Shown: positions 48,229 to 58,689 of the stretch, piece after piece
Layout: every line of letters starts with the position of its first letter
How positions within the stretch are numbered: position 1 is the stretch's first letter
NCBI GenBank assembly: GCA_037176845.1
Contig: JAYKXP010000133.1
Span: 62,001 to 126,000 of the forward strand
Direction of reading: 5' to 3'
Source: Paramarasmius palmivorus
Lineage: Eukaryota; Basidiomycota; Agaricomycetes; Agaricales; Marasmiaceae
Length of the DNA: 64,000 bases
The notes under the pieces: generated by a model
What the model was told of the DNA's origin: nothing
Seen by the model: the letters and a program-made list of their open reading frames with translations, nothing else
Databases searched by the model: none
Position numbers and translations under genes: made by a program

Positions 48229-48325
48229 TGGGGGTACCGCGGATCGAACGCGGGACCTTCAGAACGAGCTTGGGTTTAGAGTGGCTCACTTCAGTCTGCT
48301 GCTCTCCCAGCTGAGCTATACCCCC
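48229..48325 (-). tRNA. tRNA-Phe(GAA) with 24-nt intron
   Basis: Mature sequence identical to the 47013 copy, with a different intron. A T5 terminator lies about 20 nt downstream on the minus strand. Confidence 0.9.
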
Positions 48326-48329
48326 AACG

Positions 48330-49429
48330 GTCGTTGAAAACTCGCGCCAATCAGCGTAAGGAGGGAGGCAAAGGAACGAAGGTATTGTGGGCCTGATGTG
48401 AATAAAGAATGCGGCTTGGGTTCGGAAAATATTCGGGTTGCTTGCTAGTTAATGACCAGGAGTTTGTCATGGAGAAAGGCTGTGATATCAACATACCTTT
48501 TGCCTCTCCTTCGGATAGGAATAATACTTTGAACTACGTGTCGCGTAATTAAAAGGGAAAAAGGGAGATAAGGAGGAAGGAGCGCAGAAGACGTGATCGT
48601 GGTTCGAGATTAACCTGTGGTCAAAGTCGCTTCTCACGACGTCAGCACCCCTTCTTCTTTTCACACCACAATAACCGCCTGGTTGATTCAGACCAAGATC
48701 GTTCGGAATCTAGACATTTAATTTCTGTCATCGTTGTCGACTCTCTGCTTGTCGTAGCAATCACCGAATCAAGCCCACGACGTTCGAGATCAATACTGGT
48801 ATCAACACTCGTCTCAGTTCATGGGGCTTTCCGTGCAATTGGTCGATATCATCATCTGATTCGCTTTCTCTGTGCTTCGGTGATCCGAGTCTGGATTCTC
48901 AGTTCTGGGCCCTAGCGCTGGATGATTTATGATTCCTGTGTTCGTCATACATCGGAGTCGACCATGATAAGAATCAAACGTCGAATCTTATCCCACTCTC
49001 TTCGGCCGCAGTGTTCCTCTCCTTGTGCATACTATTGGGCTGAACGTTCGGATAAGGATCTTGACACCTTGTTTGCTTTAAGTTCAAGCCCGAGTAGTTT
49101 TGTTCCGAACCTCAAGCGAGTACCTTTTTCATCTAAACTTGGCTAGTTGACGCGAAGCTTAAATGATAGTATACGGCACGCTGTTGCTCATTATCGAACG
49201 GGTATCGCTCGTCGTGTGCTTCTTGAGTCAACTTCTAATTCTGAGGTACGCAACTGCACGCACGCACGCTACTAAGGATTTTGAATCACGGTTTACTTCT
49301 TAGAGTTGCATGTTCGGTACTCATTTCGCTTTTGCACTAGGTCTGGATCTGGATGATATTCTCCCAACAAAACTAGCACTCATTTCTATTTATCTATAGG
49401 CATCAATACACTACAGTTTACAGTGACCA
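48330..49429. other. Intergenic
   Basis: No gene or repeat recognised apart from a tiny ACGC run near 49255-49270. Confidence 0.4.
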
Positions 49430-50086
49430 TCAAACTTCAACATTCTCGCTAAACGTCCGACTCTTCTCAGTCATACGACGGGCTACGACGAACGAGTAAC
49501 ACTTACGCAAATTCACTAGGATCGTTCCCTGCAGGGAAATACTCACAAACATGGTACTCTGAACCTGAACAATCCACTGTCGCACATCCAACGGACTTTG
49601 TAGCCTTCCACACGAGTTGCGTGAAATGTCCCGTCTGAGAATGGGGATTGAACGGATGCTTGGGGTCGTAAAGTTCTGAATATGTACACGCATGCCTTGA
49701 GTTGAGGATATAATCAATAAAAGTAGTATGTTACTCACCAGCTTCCCCCGCCCATAAATCGAAAGCAGAACGAAATTGCAAGGAATGTCCCATTGCGAGA
49801 TTCTCTACATATTTTTCGGTGAGTCGCAGCATTAGAGGTATTACTCGTCGTTTCACTTACCCCCAATACTATGTCCCCCAATCTTGATGTATGAATGCTT
49901 AAATACGCATTTCTCGGCCCAGGCTTGCGCGTAAGAAGCTAGCGTATCATGCCATTCAAGTGGTCTTGCGTGGTACTTTGCCCGGAAGCCGTTATGCAGC
50001 GTGAGCCACTCTTCCGGCGTGGAGGAAGCATTTGTGATTGCTATGAGGTAGATGGCAGTGAAGAATGCCGCGAAACTGAAGAGCAT
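49430..50086 (-). CDS. CAP/PR-1-like (SCP) secreted protein
   Basis: Four exons, 49861-50086, 49739-49804, 49507-49675 and 49430-49448, are in phase and give about 159 aa. There is a signal peptide (MLFSFAAFFTAIYLIAITNA) and then the CAP core: EEWLTLHNGFRAKYHARPLE, a GHSIGGENLAMGH block, AFDLWAGEA, GHFTQLVWKATKSVGCA and CEYFPAGN. The conserved His and Glu residues of the CAP cleft (HS, EN, E of GEAE, HF) are present. CAP proteins are secreted and in fungi have been linked to sterol/lipid binding and host or mating interactions; the role here is unknown. The very short last exon (ENVEV) is supported by phase and a good acceptor. Truncated relatives lie at 20.0 and 61.8 kb. Confidence 0.88.
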
Positions 50087-50127
50087 TGATGGTATGTGTA
50101 GCTATGGGAAGTGCCGTTGAATGGGCA

Positions 50128-50135
50128 TTTTATAC
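50128..50135 (-). promoter_or_regulatory. TATA box of the CAP gene
   Basis: TATAAAAT on the minus strand, about 42 nt upstream of the ATG at 50086. The aligned position in the 61.8-kb relic has lost this motif. Confidence 0.5.
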
Positions 50136-50761
50136 TGAAACCTCTTCCAGCGGAATCTAAATGCGTGCTGCGATGTGCATGGTGCTCGCACTCGCGTTTC
50201 GGTAATAGATGTAGAGCAGCTTGAATGGGATATGAAAGATCACCGATCACCACTAAATAGGGCCGTCGGATTGCTTAGACACTTCTATCCCCGACCTGAC
50301 TTCGAATGGTAGGATCAACGGCAGATGTGCCCCCTTTCATTTCGAACGTGGATTTTGATGAGCATCCACACATCTCAATTAGGGTCTGTCCTAGAACGAC
50401 GATGATCTTCATCTCCGTAAAAGTCTGTGAGGGGTATATCACAAATGTCACCACGGATGATCATGGCAAGCGGTTTGTTTTGTTGAGAAACAAGCGTAGG
50501 AGCCAAATGTGTTATCGCATCGATTATGGCTCGAGATCAACATGATCCCTCATAGACGGTGCACTTCTTCTTCATACGACCAGCGAGATAACAATATATC
50601 TCGTAGCGCCTTAACTCCGATGATGATAACACCACACGCTGTGACGCAAATAGCAGTCAAGGGCAAAAGAATATATTCTCGGCCCACAAACACAAAACAT
50701 ACACAGGCATAGCAAGCTAAACAAACATCTTATAACAAGCGCAAAGCAGCGACCTTTGGAG

Positions 50762-51687
50762 TTAGATCTCAAGGTTGTCGATGAAGTCGCTCGCGTTCTG
50801 TCCGAGCTTCTCAAGAACCTGCTCCCTGACCGTCCCGTAGACCTCAGTGTTCAATTCCATCTCCTGGTTGCCTGTCAAGGTATCAGTCAGTTTCACTGCC
50901 CGCCTTGTACTCAAAATACCACCCATACCTTGGGAGAAGTTGACCGTGGTATCGACAAACTTGAAGAATAGAACATTCGTGATGTCGACGTTGGTGGAAT
51001 AGTAGTAATAGCCAATTTGGAACAACACGTTCCCGTTAGAGGCTTGGCTACATTCGGCAATCAGCGAGGGCTGGTATGACCGAGTGTGTGGCACCTACTT
51101 GCATACACCAAGACTGAAGCTTGCCTGTTGACCACTCTTGGCCAAAGAGTTGAAGATGCGAAGTCCATTGTCACTGTTCTTGAGCGCTTCAATGGCACGT
51201 TTCAGGAGGTCCAAGTCTTTGCCGGACAAGACATTCGACATGATGTCGATGACAAGAGCGTCCACGGTTCCGCTCTGCTCAGCATTGTCGACCTTGTCGA
51301 AGCTAGACACAATATCAATCAATGAATTCATTGAAAAAGAACAGCGGGAGGAACAGACCTGAAGGTCCTGACAACCCAGCCGACGGTTTCGAGGACGTTC
51401 GCATAGTACTTGTACCACTCTTCAGTTTGAGTTTCCTTGTTGAATTGCTTGTTTGCAGCGAGCTGAGCCAGCAAGCAGCTGTTCATCACGTCTTGCTAAA
51501 TCAGGGACAATGAATGAGCATGTTTCTATCTAGCTTATAACAACAGTGACCGAACCTGGTTCTGTAGGTCGAGCCCTTCGACAAAGGACATAAGCTGCCC
51601 ACCGACAACATCGGCTTGCTCCGGAGCAGCAAGCTGAAGTTCGTCGATGAAGCGGAGGCGCTTCTGGGTGTCGTCGTCTGGAGCCAT
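50762..51687 (-). CDS. Uncharacterised soluble protein, palindrome copy L
   Basis: Mirror image of the right-arm gene (56501-57426) with the same length and the same five-exon structure: mirrored exons 51556-51687, 51359-51495, 51099-51302, 50929-51047 and 50762-50871. It gives about 233 aa. In the stretches compared, the protein differs from the right copy at two sites near the C-terminus (GQNASDF versus GKNASEF). Features: no signal peptide or TM segment, a DVMNSCLLAQLAANKQFNK block, WYKYYANVLETVGWVV, a hydrophobic LVIDIMSNVLSG region, and the end EVYGTVREQVLEKL. I recall related uncharacterised proteins in fungi and bacteria but no established function. TATATAAG lies 74 nt upstream (51761-51768). 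Confidence 0.75.
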
Positions 51688-51760
51688 GTTCAAGATGATA
51701 GTGAGTTCCTAAGAAGTAACAGCTGGTTGGATGCGATGAGGTTCACAAAAATCCTACCAG

Positions 51761-51768
51761 CTTATATA
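51761..51768 (-). promoter_or_regulatory. TATA box of gene L
   Basis: TATATAAG on the minus strand, mirror of 56420-56427. Confidence 0.5.
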
Positions 51769-52439
51769 CCTGTTACTGAAAGACTATTCGCATTCAAGAG
51801 GGTGTGGACTTGAGCCAGGATACTCTGACACGGTATGTGCTGCCGGAGTTGCCGATATCGGCGGTGATGTCTGAGAGAGCGAAATGGCATAACAACAAGT
51901 CACTCGCATTCTTCAACCCCACTGGTCAGTACTTGACAGGGGAAATTGAACGTGCAGCCTTGGAGGTAATCCATGAGCAGTGAAAAGTTGCGGTAGCAGT
52001 AGTGTTTTGCTCCGTAATTCGGGCCCCAGACCAGTTGACGTTCATTTACGTTTCTTGGACTTTCATGTGATATCAAAGACCCGTGGAAACTTCCCGGCAT
52101 TTTGGCCAGCTTTGAGCTTCCATTCCGGGTGTCACTAGCCAGAGTCGCGCAGCTCGCAGTCTAGGCTGCAGTGAGTTATTTCCCAATTCTCGAGAGATGT
52201 ACTGTCTCGTGCGAGCTACTTACATCCAGCAATCGTTCCACTCCCACCGTCATCCTTCACACATCATACTCGATTATGATATTATAACACTTGCTAATCA
52301 TCTAGACCCTATGATTATCACCATCCTGTTGCTCGGTGGTCACTCCGGAGTGCTAGAGTGGTATCGGGTGCTATGGAGTCGCTATCGGGAGTGGGATATG
52401 TCCCGAGGAAACATACAACAGCATTATGCTTTTGGTACC

Positions 52440-52990
52440 AGTCTGAGAATCTCGTACTATGTTCCCCTGCAAGTTGCATATCTACTTGGCTGATAGCATA
52501 TGGCGTGAGCTTGCCAGTTGTTCGCTTCTTTTGACCGTCGACAGTCATCAGAGAGATATGACTTGGTGCTCTTGGCCCGATGCTGCCTCTCCACGGCATT
52601 TCGTATACAGAAAGTAAATATCACCATGTAGTCACCCAAGTCATGAATATTTCCAGCGGCCTTCCCTAGAGTTCCTGAAGAGAAATTAGCTAACCATTCC
52701 ATTCATCAATCGGAAAGAAATACACCTCAGAATTAACATAATCTCCTCAACAGCCTGATACGCACTCGACGGTGCCACCTCTCAACGGCATTTCGTATAC
52801 CAGTTTGTAATCTCGTACTATGTTTTCCTGCATGTTTTATGTCCACCTGCGTGGTAGCATATGGCCTGAGCTTCCTATGGTTGTTCGCTTCTTTCGAGTG
52901 TCCACATTCATCGGAAAGATAGAACTAGGTACTCTTGTTATTTTTGGCACCATCCGAACCTGCCTCTCCCTGATACGCACTCGACGGAAG
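52440..52990 (+). repeat. Two diverged repeats of about 360 bp inside the palindrome arm
   Basis: The segment starting near 52440 (CAGTCTGAGAATCTCGTACTATGTT) recurs near 52800 (CAGTTTGTAATCTCGTACTATGTT). Shared internal landmarks are TAGCATATGGC, GTTGTTCGCTTCTTT and a CACGGCATTTCGTATAC-like end. Inverted counterparts lie at 55010-55270 and 55560-55750. Confidence 0.6.
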
Positions 52991-53551
52991 ATCTGTCAGT
53001 GCCATCAATGCGAAGCACAACATCTGCCAAAGAAAGCATAGTAACACGGCACACTGGGCATATCCCAACTCTGATAACCATGACAAACCCCCATGACATC
53101 ATTGTGACAGTGGCAATATACCAGAAGAACAGTTTGGTATGGGTCGCGAAATTGAAGTACATTGGCAACTGCTAAAGAGGGTATTGTGTAGCGTTGGAGT
53201 TATCATAATTGTGATCTTCATCTTTGTTGTTATCTCTATATTGAAGGAGAATTCAGCATGTTACCACCTCGTAGGAGCTCGTAGATTAATAAGATATTTA
53301 GGAACTCGTGAAGCCGAATACGACACATCAACACATGATGCCAGCCGTCGGCAAAGCATCATTGTATTTTGGTTGAGACATTGTGCATAACTCCATGCAG
53401 TAAACCACACAACATCACCGCATGAACAATCCCAATCTTTGGAATATTTGTTTGGTGTCGTGCGAAGTTGGCTTCTCTCATTACGACTTTATCCATTCCC
53501 TCTATAAGCTCACAGATTCCAAAGTACCCCATACCTATCGCCACCCAAACA

Positions 53552-54483
53552 ATGGAATCCAAACAGCAACGTCTTGCCTTCATACACAAGCTCAATCTCG
53601 ATTCCCCTCAAGACAACCGCAGTGTCACCATTATTGGCAGCCAGGCCATTGCCTTTGGCGACGTGGTTGACGGGCAGAAGAAGGTGAATATATCTTGTTG
53701 CCTGAGCTCGATTCAACGCTCACAATGACAAATGCCTGTAGCAGGACGTGATGAACAGCTGCCTGTTCGCCCAGCTTGCTGCAAACAAGAAGTACAACAA
53801 GCAAACTCAACTTGATGAATGGTACGCGTTCTACGGAACAGTTCTCCAGCAAGTCGGGTGGACAGTCTCTGGTTTTGAGTTAGTATTGCCGTTGCTTTGT
53901 TAAAGCCATTTACTGATGAGTATTTTGTTTAGCTTCAAAACCACTCCTCATGCTGAGAAGTTGGGGTTTCTCTCCGTCGATGCGCTCGTCATCAACAAAA
54001 TGAGTGGCGTTTTCTCCGCGGAGGAATTGGTCCTCCTGAAGGCTATCATTGCCCGGATCGAAAATGATGAAGGCGAGTTTGCAGCTCGACTCTTCAACTC
54101 TTCGGCCATTGCGGGTGATACAGCCAACTTCAGCTTTGGTCTCTGCAGGTCAGTATACTGATACATGTTGATATCCCGACAAATGCTAATGTGTATCCAT
54201 CGTTTACAGTTCCGATGAGAACAACAATGCTGCTGTCCATGTTGGCTATTACGGCTATACTACAAAGGCTGAAATCGCGGACGTGTTGCGCTTTGAGTTT
54301 GGGGATGCCGAAGTCAAATTCATTGAAAGTACGGACCACCTATTTGTGAAGACCTGTCCCAAGACTGAAGCTAAATTAACAGATCATCAGCAAATGGTTT
54401 TGAACTCTCAGATCTATGAACAAGTCAGGGAACAGGTTATCGAGAAGCTTGGAACGAACTACATTGCTGTTGTCGAGATTTAA
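53552..54483 (+). CDS. Uncharacterised soluble protein, diverged paralogue M in the palindrome spacer
   Basis: Five exons, 53552-53683, 53742-53878, 53933-54148, 54210-54328 and 54383-54483, are in phase and give about 234 aa. Exons 1 (132 nt) and 2 (137 nt) have exactly the lengths of the L/R genes, and intron positions are conserved. Similarity is clear but moderate: DVMNSCLFAQLAANKKYNK, WYAFYGTVLQQVGWTV, SVDALVINKMSGVFSAEELV, HVGYYGYTTKAEIADVLRFE, and the end QIYEQVREQVIEKLG. The last 56-nt intron (54329-54382) would also be open if retained, adding about 18 residues. TATAAG is at 53503-53508. Function unknown. Confidence 0.78.
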
Positions 54484-56419
54484 CGCAAGGAATGCTTTCT
54501 AGATAGTCACCGTCATTCGGCGGATGGATTGTATAGGAGTTACATGTGAATTCTGATGTGGAGTATTCCCGCTTCTGCCCAAGATTATATTCCCACTCTT
54601 GTGATAAGTGACAAGTTGTGCAGTGGTACTGCCTTTTGCATAATTCTTTGAATACGCAAAAATAATTTGTTGGAAACGTCGGGTATCCTGTCCGGCACCT
54701 CGGCAGAACACTCTTTTTGGACTCCGCTCTCTTGGGCTATTAACGGCTGATTGGCGCCACTCCAAATCGTTCTAATAGTCGTCTCACTCAGCTAGCGTAA
54801 AACACCGTCCAGATCTATTGTCTTAAACATATGATGATTACCGGCAGATTACTGGATTCCTCTGCAAATATTGTTTAAATTGAAATGGATAGTCCTAGGG
54901 CTGTTCACAATGGAGTATGCAGAATAGTGTCATATGCATGTCACTACAGAGATGATGTTGTATTCCCTTGCTCAAATTACTGACTGGATAGTGCTGTCCT
55001 ATGCTTACTTCATGTATACGAAATGCCGTGAAGACGCAGGATCGGATAGTGCCAAAAATGACAACAGTATCGAGTTATATATTTTTGATGAATGTGGACA
55101 GTTCAAGATAGCGAACAACCATAGGAATCTCAGGCCATATGCTACCACCGAGGGGGACATGCAACATGCAGGAAAACATAGTACGATATTCCGATCTGGT
55201 AACACATGCCGCTGTGCTTGTTTTCTCTATGTTTACTTTGGTATACGAAATGCCGTTGAGAGATAGCACCGTCAAGTGCGTATCAGGCTGTTGAGAAGGT
55301 TATGTTAATCGGCATATTGGGTGATTGGGGTGCGTTTCTTTCCGATTGATGAACGGAATGACTTGCTAATTGCTCTTCAAGAAGTCTAGGAACTGCTAAA
55401 AATATTCCTGACTCGACTGTCTACACGAGGACAGATGGTGGGATTGGGGTGCGTTTCTTTCCGATTGATAACTGGAATGGTTAGCTAATTTCTCTTCAGG
55501 AACCCTAGGAAAGGTTGCTGCAAAAATTCATGACTTGGATGACTACGTGATGATATTTACTTTCTGTATACGAAATGCCGTGGAGAGGCAGCATCGGGCC
55601 AAGAGCACCAAGTCATATCTTTCTGATGACTGTCGACGGTCAAAAGAAGCGAACAACTGGCAAGCTCACGCCATATGCTATCAGCCAAGTAGATATGCAA
55701 CTTGCAGGGAAACATAGTACGAGATTCTCAGACTGGTACTGAACACATAATGCTGTTGTATGTTTCCTCGTGGCATATCCCACTTCCGATAGCGACTCCA
55801 TAGCACCCGATACCACTCTAGCACTCCGGAGTGACCACCGAGCAACAGGATGGTGATAATCATAGGGTCTAGATGATTAGCAAGTGTTATAATATCATAG
55901 TCGAGTATGATGTGTGAAGGATGACGGTGGGAGTAGAACGATAGCTAGATGTAAGTAGCTCGCATGAGACAGTACATTTCTTGAGAATTGGGAAATAACT
56001 CACTGCAGCCTAGATTCTGCAGCCTAGACTGCGAGCTGCGCCACTCTGGCTAATGACACCCGGAATGGAAGCTCAAAGCTGGCCAAAATGCCGGGAAGTT
56101 TCCACGGGTCTTTGATATCACATGAAAGTCCAAGAAACGTAAATGAACGTCAACTGGTCTGGGGCCCGAATTACGGAGCAAAACACTACTGCTACCGCAA
56201 CTTTTCACTGCTCATGGATTACCTCCAAGGCTGCACGTTCAATTTCCCCTGTCAAGTACTGACCAGTGGGGTTGAAGAATGCGAGTGACTTGTTGTTATG
56301 CCATTTCGCTCTCTCAGACATCACCGCCGATATCGGCAACTCCGGCAGCACATACCGTGTCAGAGTATCCTGGCTCAAGTCCACACCCTCTTGAATGCGA
56401 ATAGTCTTTCAGTAACAGG

Positions 56420-56427
56420 TATATAAG
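56420..56427 (+). promoter_or_regulatory. TATA box of gene R
   Basis: TATATAAG, 74 nt upstream of the ATG at 56501. Confidence 0.5.
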
Positions 56428-56500
56428 CTGGTAGGATTTTTGTGAACCTCATCGCATCCAACCAGCTGTTACTTCTTAGGAACTCACTATCATCTTGAAC

Positions 56501-57426
56501 ATGGCTCCAGACGACGACACCCAGAAGCGCCTCCGCTTCATCGACGAACTTCAGCTTGCTGCTCCGGAGCAAGCCGATGTTGTCGGTGGGCAGCTTATGT
56601 CCTTTGTCGAAGGGCTCGACCTACAGAACCAGGTTCGGTCACTGTTGTTATAAGCTAGATAGAAACATGCTCATTCATTGTCCCTGATTTAGCAAGACGT
56701 GATGAACAGCTGCTTGCTGGCTCAGCTCGCTGCAAACAAGCAATTCAACAAGGAAACCCAAACTGAAGATTGGTACAAGTACTATGCGAACGTCCTCGAA
56801 ACCGTCGGCTGGGTTGTCAGGACCTTCAGGTCTGTTCCTCCCGCTGTTCTTTGTCAATCAATCCGTTGATTGATATTGTGTTTAGCTTCGACAAGGTCGA
56901 CAATGCTGAGCAGAGCGGAACCGTGGATGCTCTTGTCATCGACATCATGTCGAATGTCTTGTCCGGCAAAGACTTGGACCTCCTGAAACGTGCCATTGAA
57001 GCGCTCAAGAACAGCGACAATGGACTTCGCATCTTCAATTCTTTGGCCAAGAGTGGTCAACAGGCAAGCTTCAGTCTTGGTGTATGCAAGTAGGTGCCAC
57101 ACACTCGGTCATACCAGCCCTCGCTGATTGCCGAATGTAGCCAAGCTTCTAACGGGAACGTGTTGTTCCAAATTGGCTATTACTACTATTCCACCAACGT
57201 CGACATCACGAATGTTCTATTCTTCAAGTTTGTCGATACCACGGTCAACTTCTCCCAAGGTATGGGTGGTATTTTGAGTACAAGGCGGGCAGTGAAACTG
57301 ACTGATACCTTGACAGGCAACCAGGAGATGGAATTGAACACTGAGGTCTACGGGACGGTCAGGGAGCAGGTTCTTGAGAAGCTCGGAAAGAACGCGAGCG
57401 AGTTCATCGACAACCTTGAGATCTAA
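56501..57426 (+). CDS. Uncharacterised soluble protein, palindrome copy R
   Basis: Five in-phase exons, 56501-56632, 56693-56829, 56886-57089, 57141-57259 and 57317-57426, give about 233 aa. The start MAPDDDTQKRLRFIDELQLA is supported by the TATA box and by alignment with copy M. Predicted features are a mostly helical N-terminal third, a conserved WYKYYANVLETVGWVV core, a middle block ending FSLGVC, a Tyr-rich strand (QIGYYYYSTNVDITNVLFFK), and a charged helical C-terminus (EVYGTVREQVLEKLG). There is no secretion signal, so it is probably cytosolic. Copy L is its near-identical mirror and copy M a diverged paralogue with the same gene structure. I cannot assign a function. Confidence 0.78.
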
Positions 57427-58689
57427 GGTCAAAGGTCGCCCCTTTGTGTTTGTTATAAGACGTTTGTTTAGCTTGCTATGCTTGTGTATGTTGCGTGTTT
57501 GTGGGCCGAGAATATATTCTTTTGCTCTTGACTGCTATTTGCGCCACAGCGCGTGGTGTTATCATCATCGGAGTTAAGGCGCTACGAAATCAGTCGGTAT
57601 CTCGTTCGTCGTATGAAGAGAAGGTGCACCGTCCATGAGAGGTCATGTTGATCTGGAACCATGATCACCATGATATTCCATTCGGCTCCTACGCCATTCG
57701 TTTCTCGACAAATTCTACCACTTCCCACTCGAACCACTTCCCATGATCATCCGTGTTAACATTTGTGATATACCCTCACAGCCTTTCACGGCAATGAAGA
57801 TCATCGTCGTTCTAGGACAGACCCTAATTGAGACGTGTGCATGCTCGGCAAAATCCACGTTCGGAATAGAAAGAACTTGGCTGCTGTTGATCCAAGTATT
57901 CAAAGAGTGAGCCAGAGCAAAAGCGTCTAAGTCGTCCAACGCACCGATTCAGCGGTGATCCTTTATATCCCATTCAACTCGTTTGTATCCATCACCCAAA
58001 CTCGAGTAAAGGCACAGCCTAACACGTATTCGGATTTCCGTTGGAAGAAATTTCAGGCTAAAAAGGCATAGGGATATATAGACGCGAAAGTCGACGAGTT
58101 TACCTACGGTAGACGAATAGGTGTTGATATCCCTGCAGCGTCAGATAGATATTGCAAACTGATAGGAGAAGACTAAATTCAACAATACGATAACATTACA
58201 TACACCACCTCTCAGGCGGCGTTCGACGGAGTCAGTGAAGTCACGGCAGATTTAAAAGAAACCTGTATGCAGCTTGCATTCCCAAGTCCCAAGAGTACTG
58301 AGATACCTAGGCCTTTGTCGAGATTGGAAGATACAGAGAAATGTCAAGATATGAAAAATGTATTAATGAAATGGAAGGGCACCAGGATTGGGCGTTCTGA
58401 GGGCGGTGTTTGATCAGAATGAGGCCTTGATTGATCATGTGCATGCGAGAACGCGAAATACTAATGTGTAGCTGGGTTCTGTACCTGCCGTTCACGAAGG
58501 ATCCACCGAGAGAATGTGAGCTTTCTGAGCCTACGAACACCGCTCCCGGTGTAGTTTCATCAAACGCTCCACAGGGTCGGGAGAAGTGTACGGTGACGCT
58601 ATCCGACAAATGCTTCACCACGCGGGTGTTGTGTGTACTGCGAGCACCGGAATCCACGTAGCGTCTGAATGGTTCGGAGAATCACCGAG

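Larger units (their letters stand above)
50120..52990 (+). repeat. Left arm of a large palindrome
   Basis: The arm is read as the inverted counterpart of 55010-58075. Matching landmarks run from the CAP promoter (about 50165-50250 with 57951-58045) through the gene L/R region (50762-51687 with 56501-57426, both 926 bp) to CGTATACGAAATGCCG-type blocks near 52605 and 52795. Similarity is near-complete around the genes and looser at both outer and inner ends. Boundaries are approximate. Confidence 0.8.
55010..58075 (-). repeat. Right arm of a large palindrome
   Basis: Inverted counterpart of 50120-52990. A block of about 118 bp (GGGGTGCGTTTCTTTCCGATTGAT ... CTCTTCA) occurs twice here (about 55328 and 55446) but once in the left arm. 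At the outer end it contains a copy of the CAP promoter (57950-58070) without the CAP coding region. Confidence 0.8.

Noticed and set aside
35016..48325. Regularly recurring tRNA-like repeats with differing spacers, superficially array-like
   Set aside because: Repeats fold as tRNA-Phe, sit hundreds of bases apart and are in a eukaryotic genome; not a CRISPR array.
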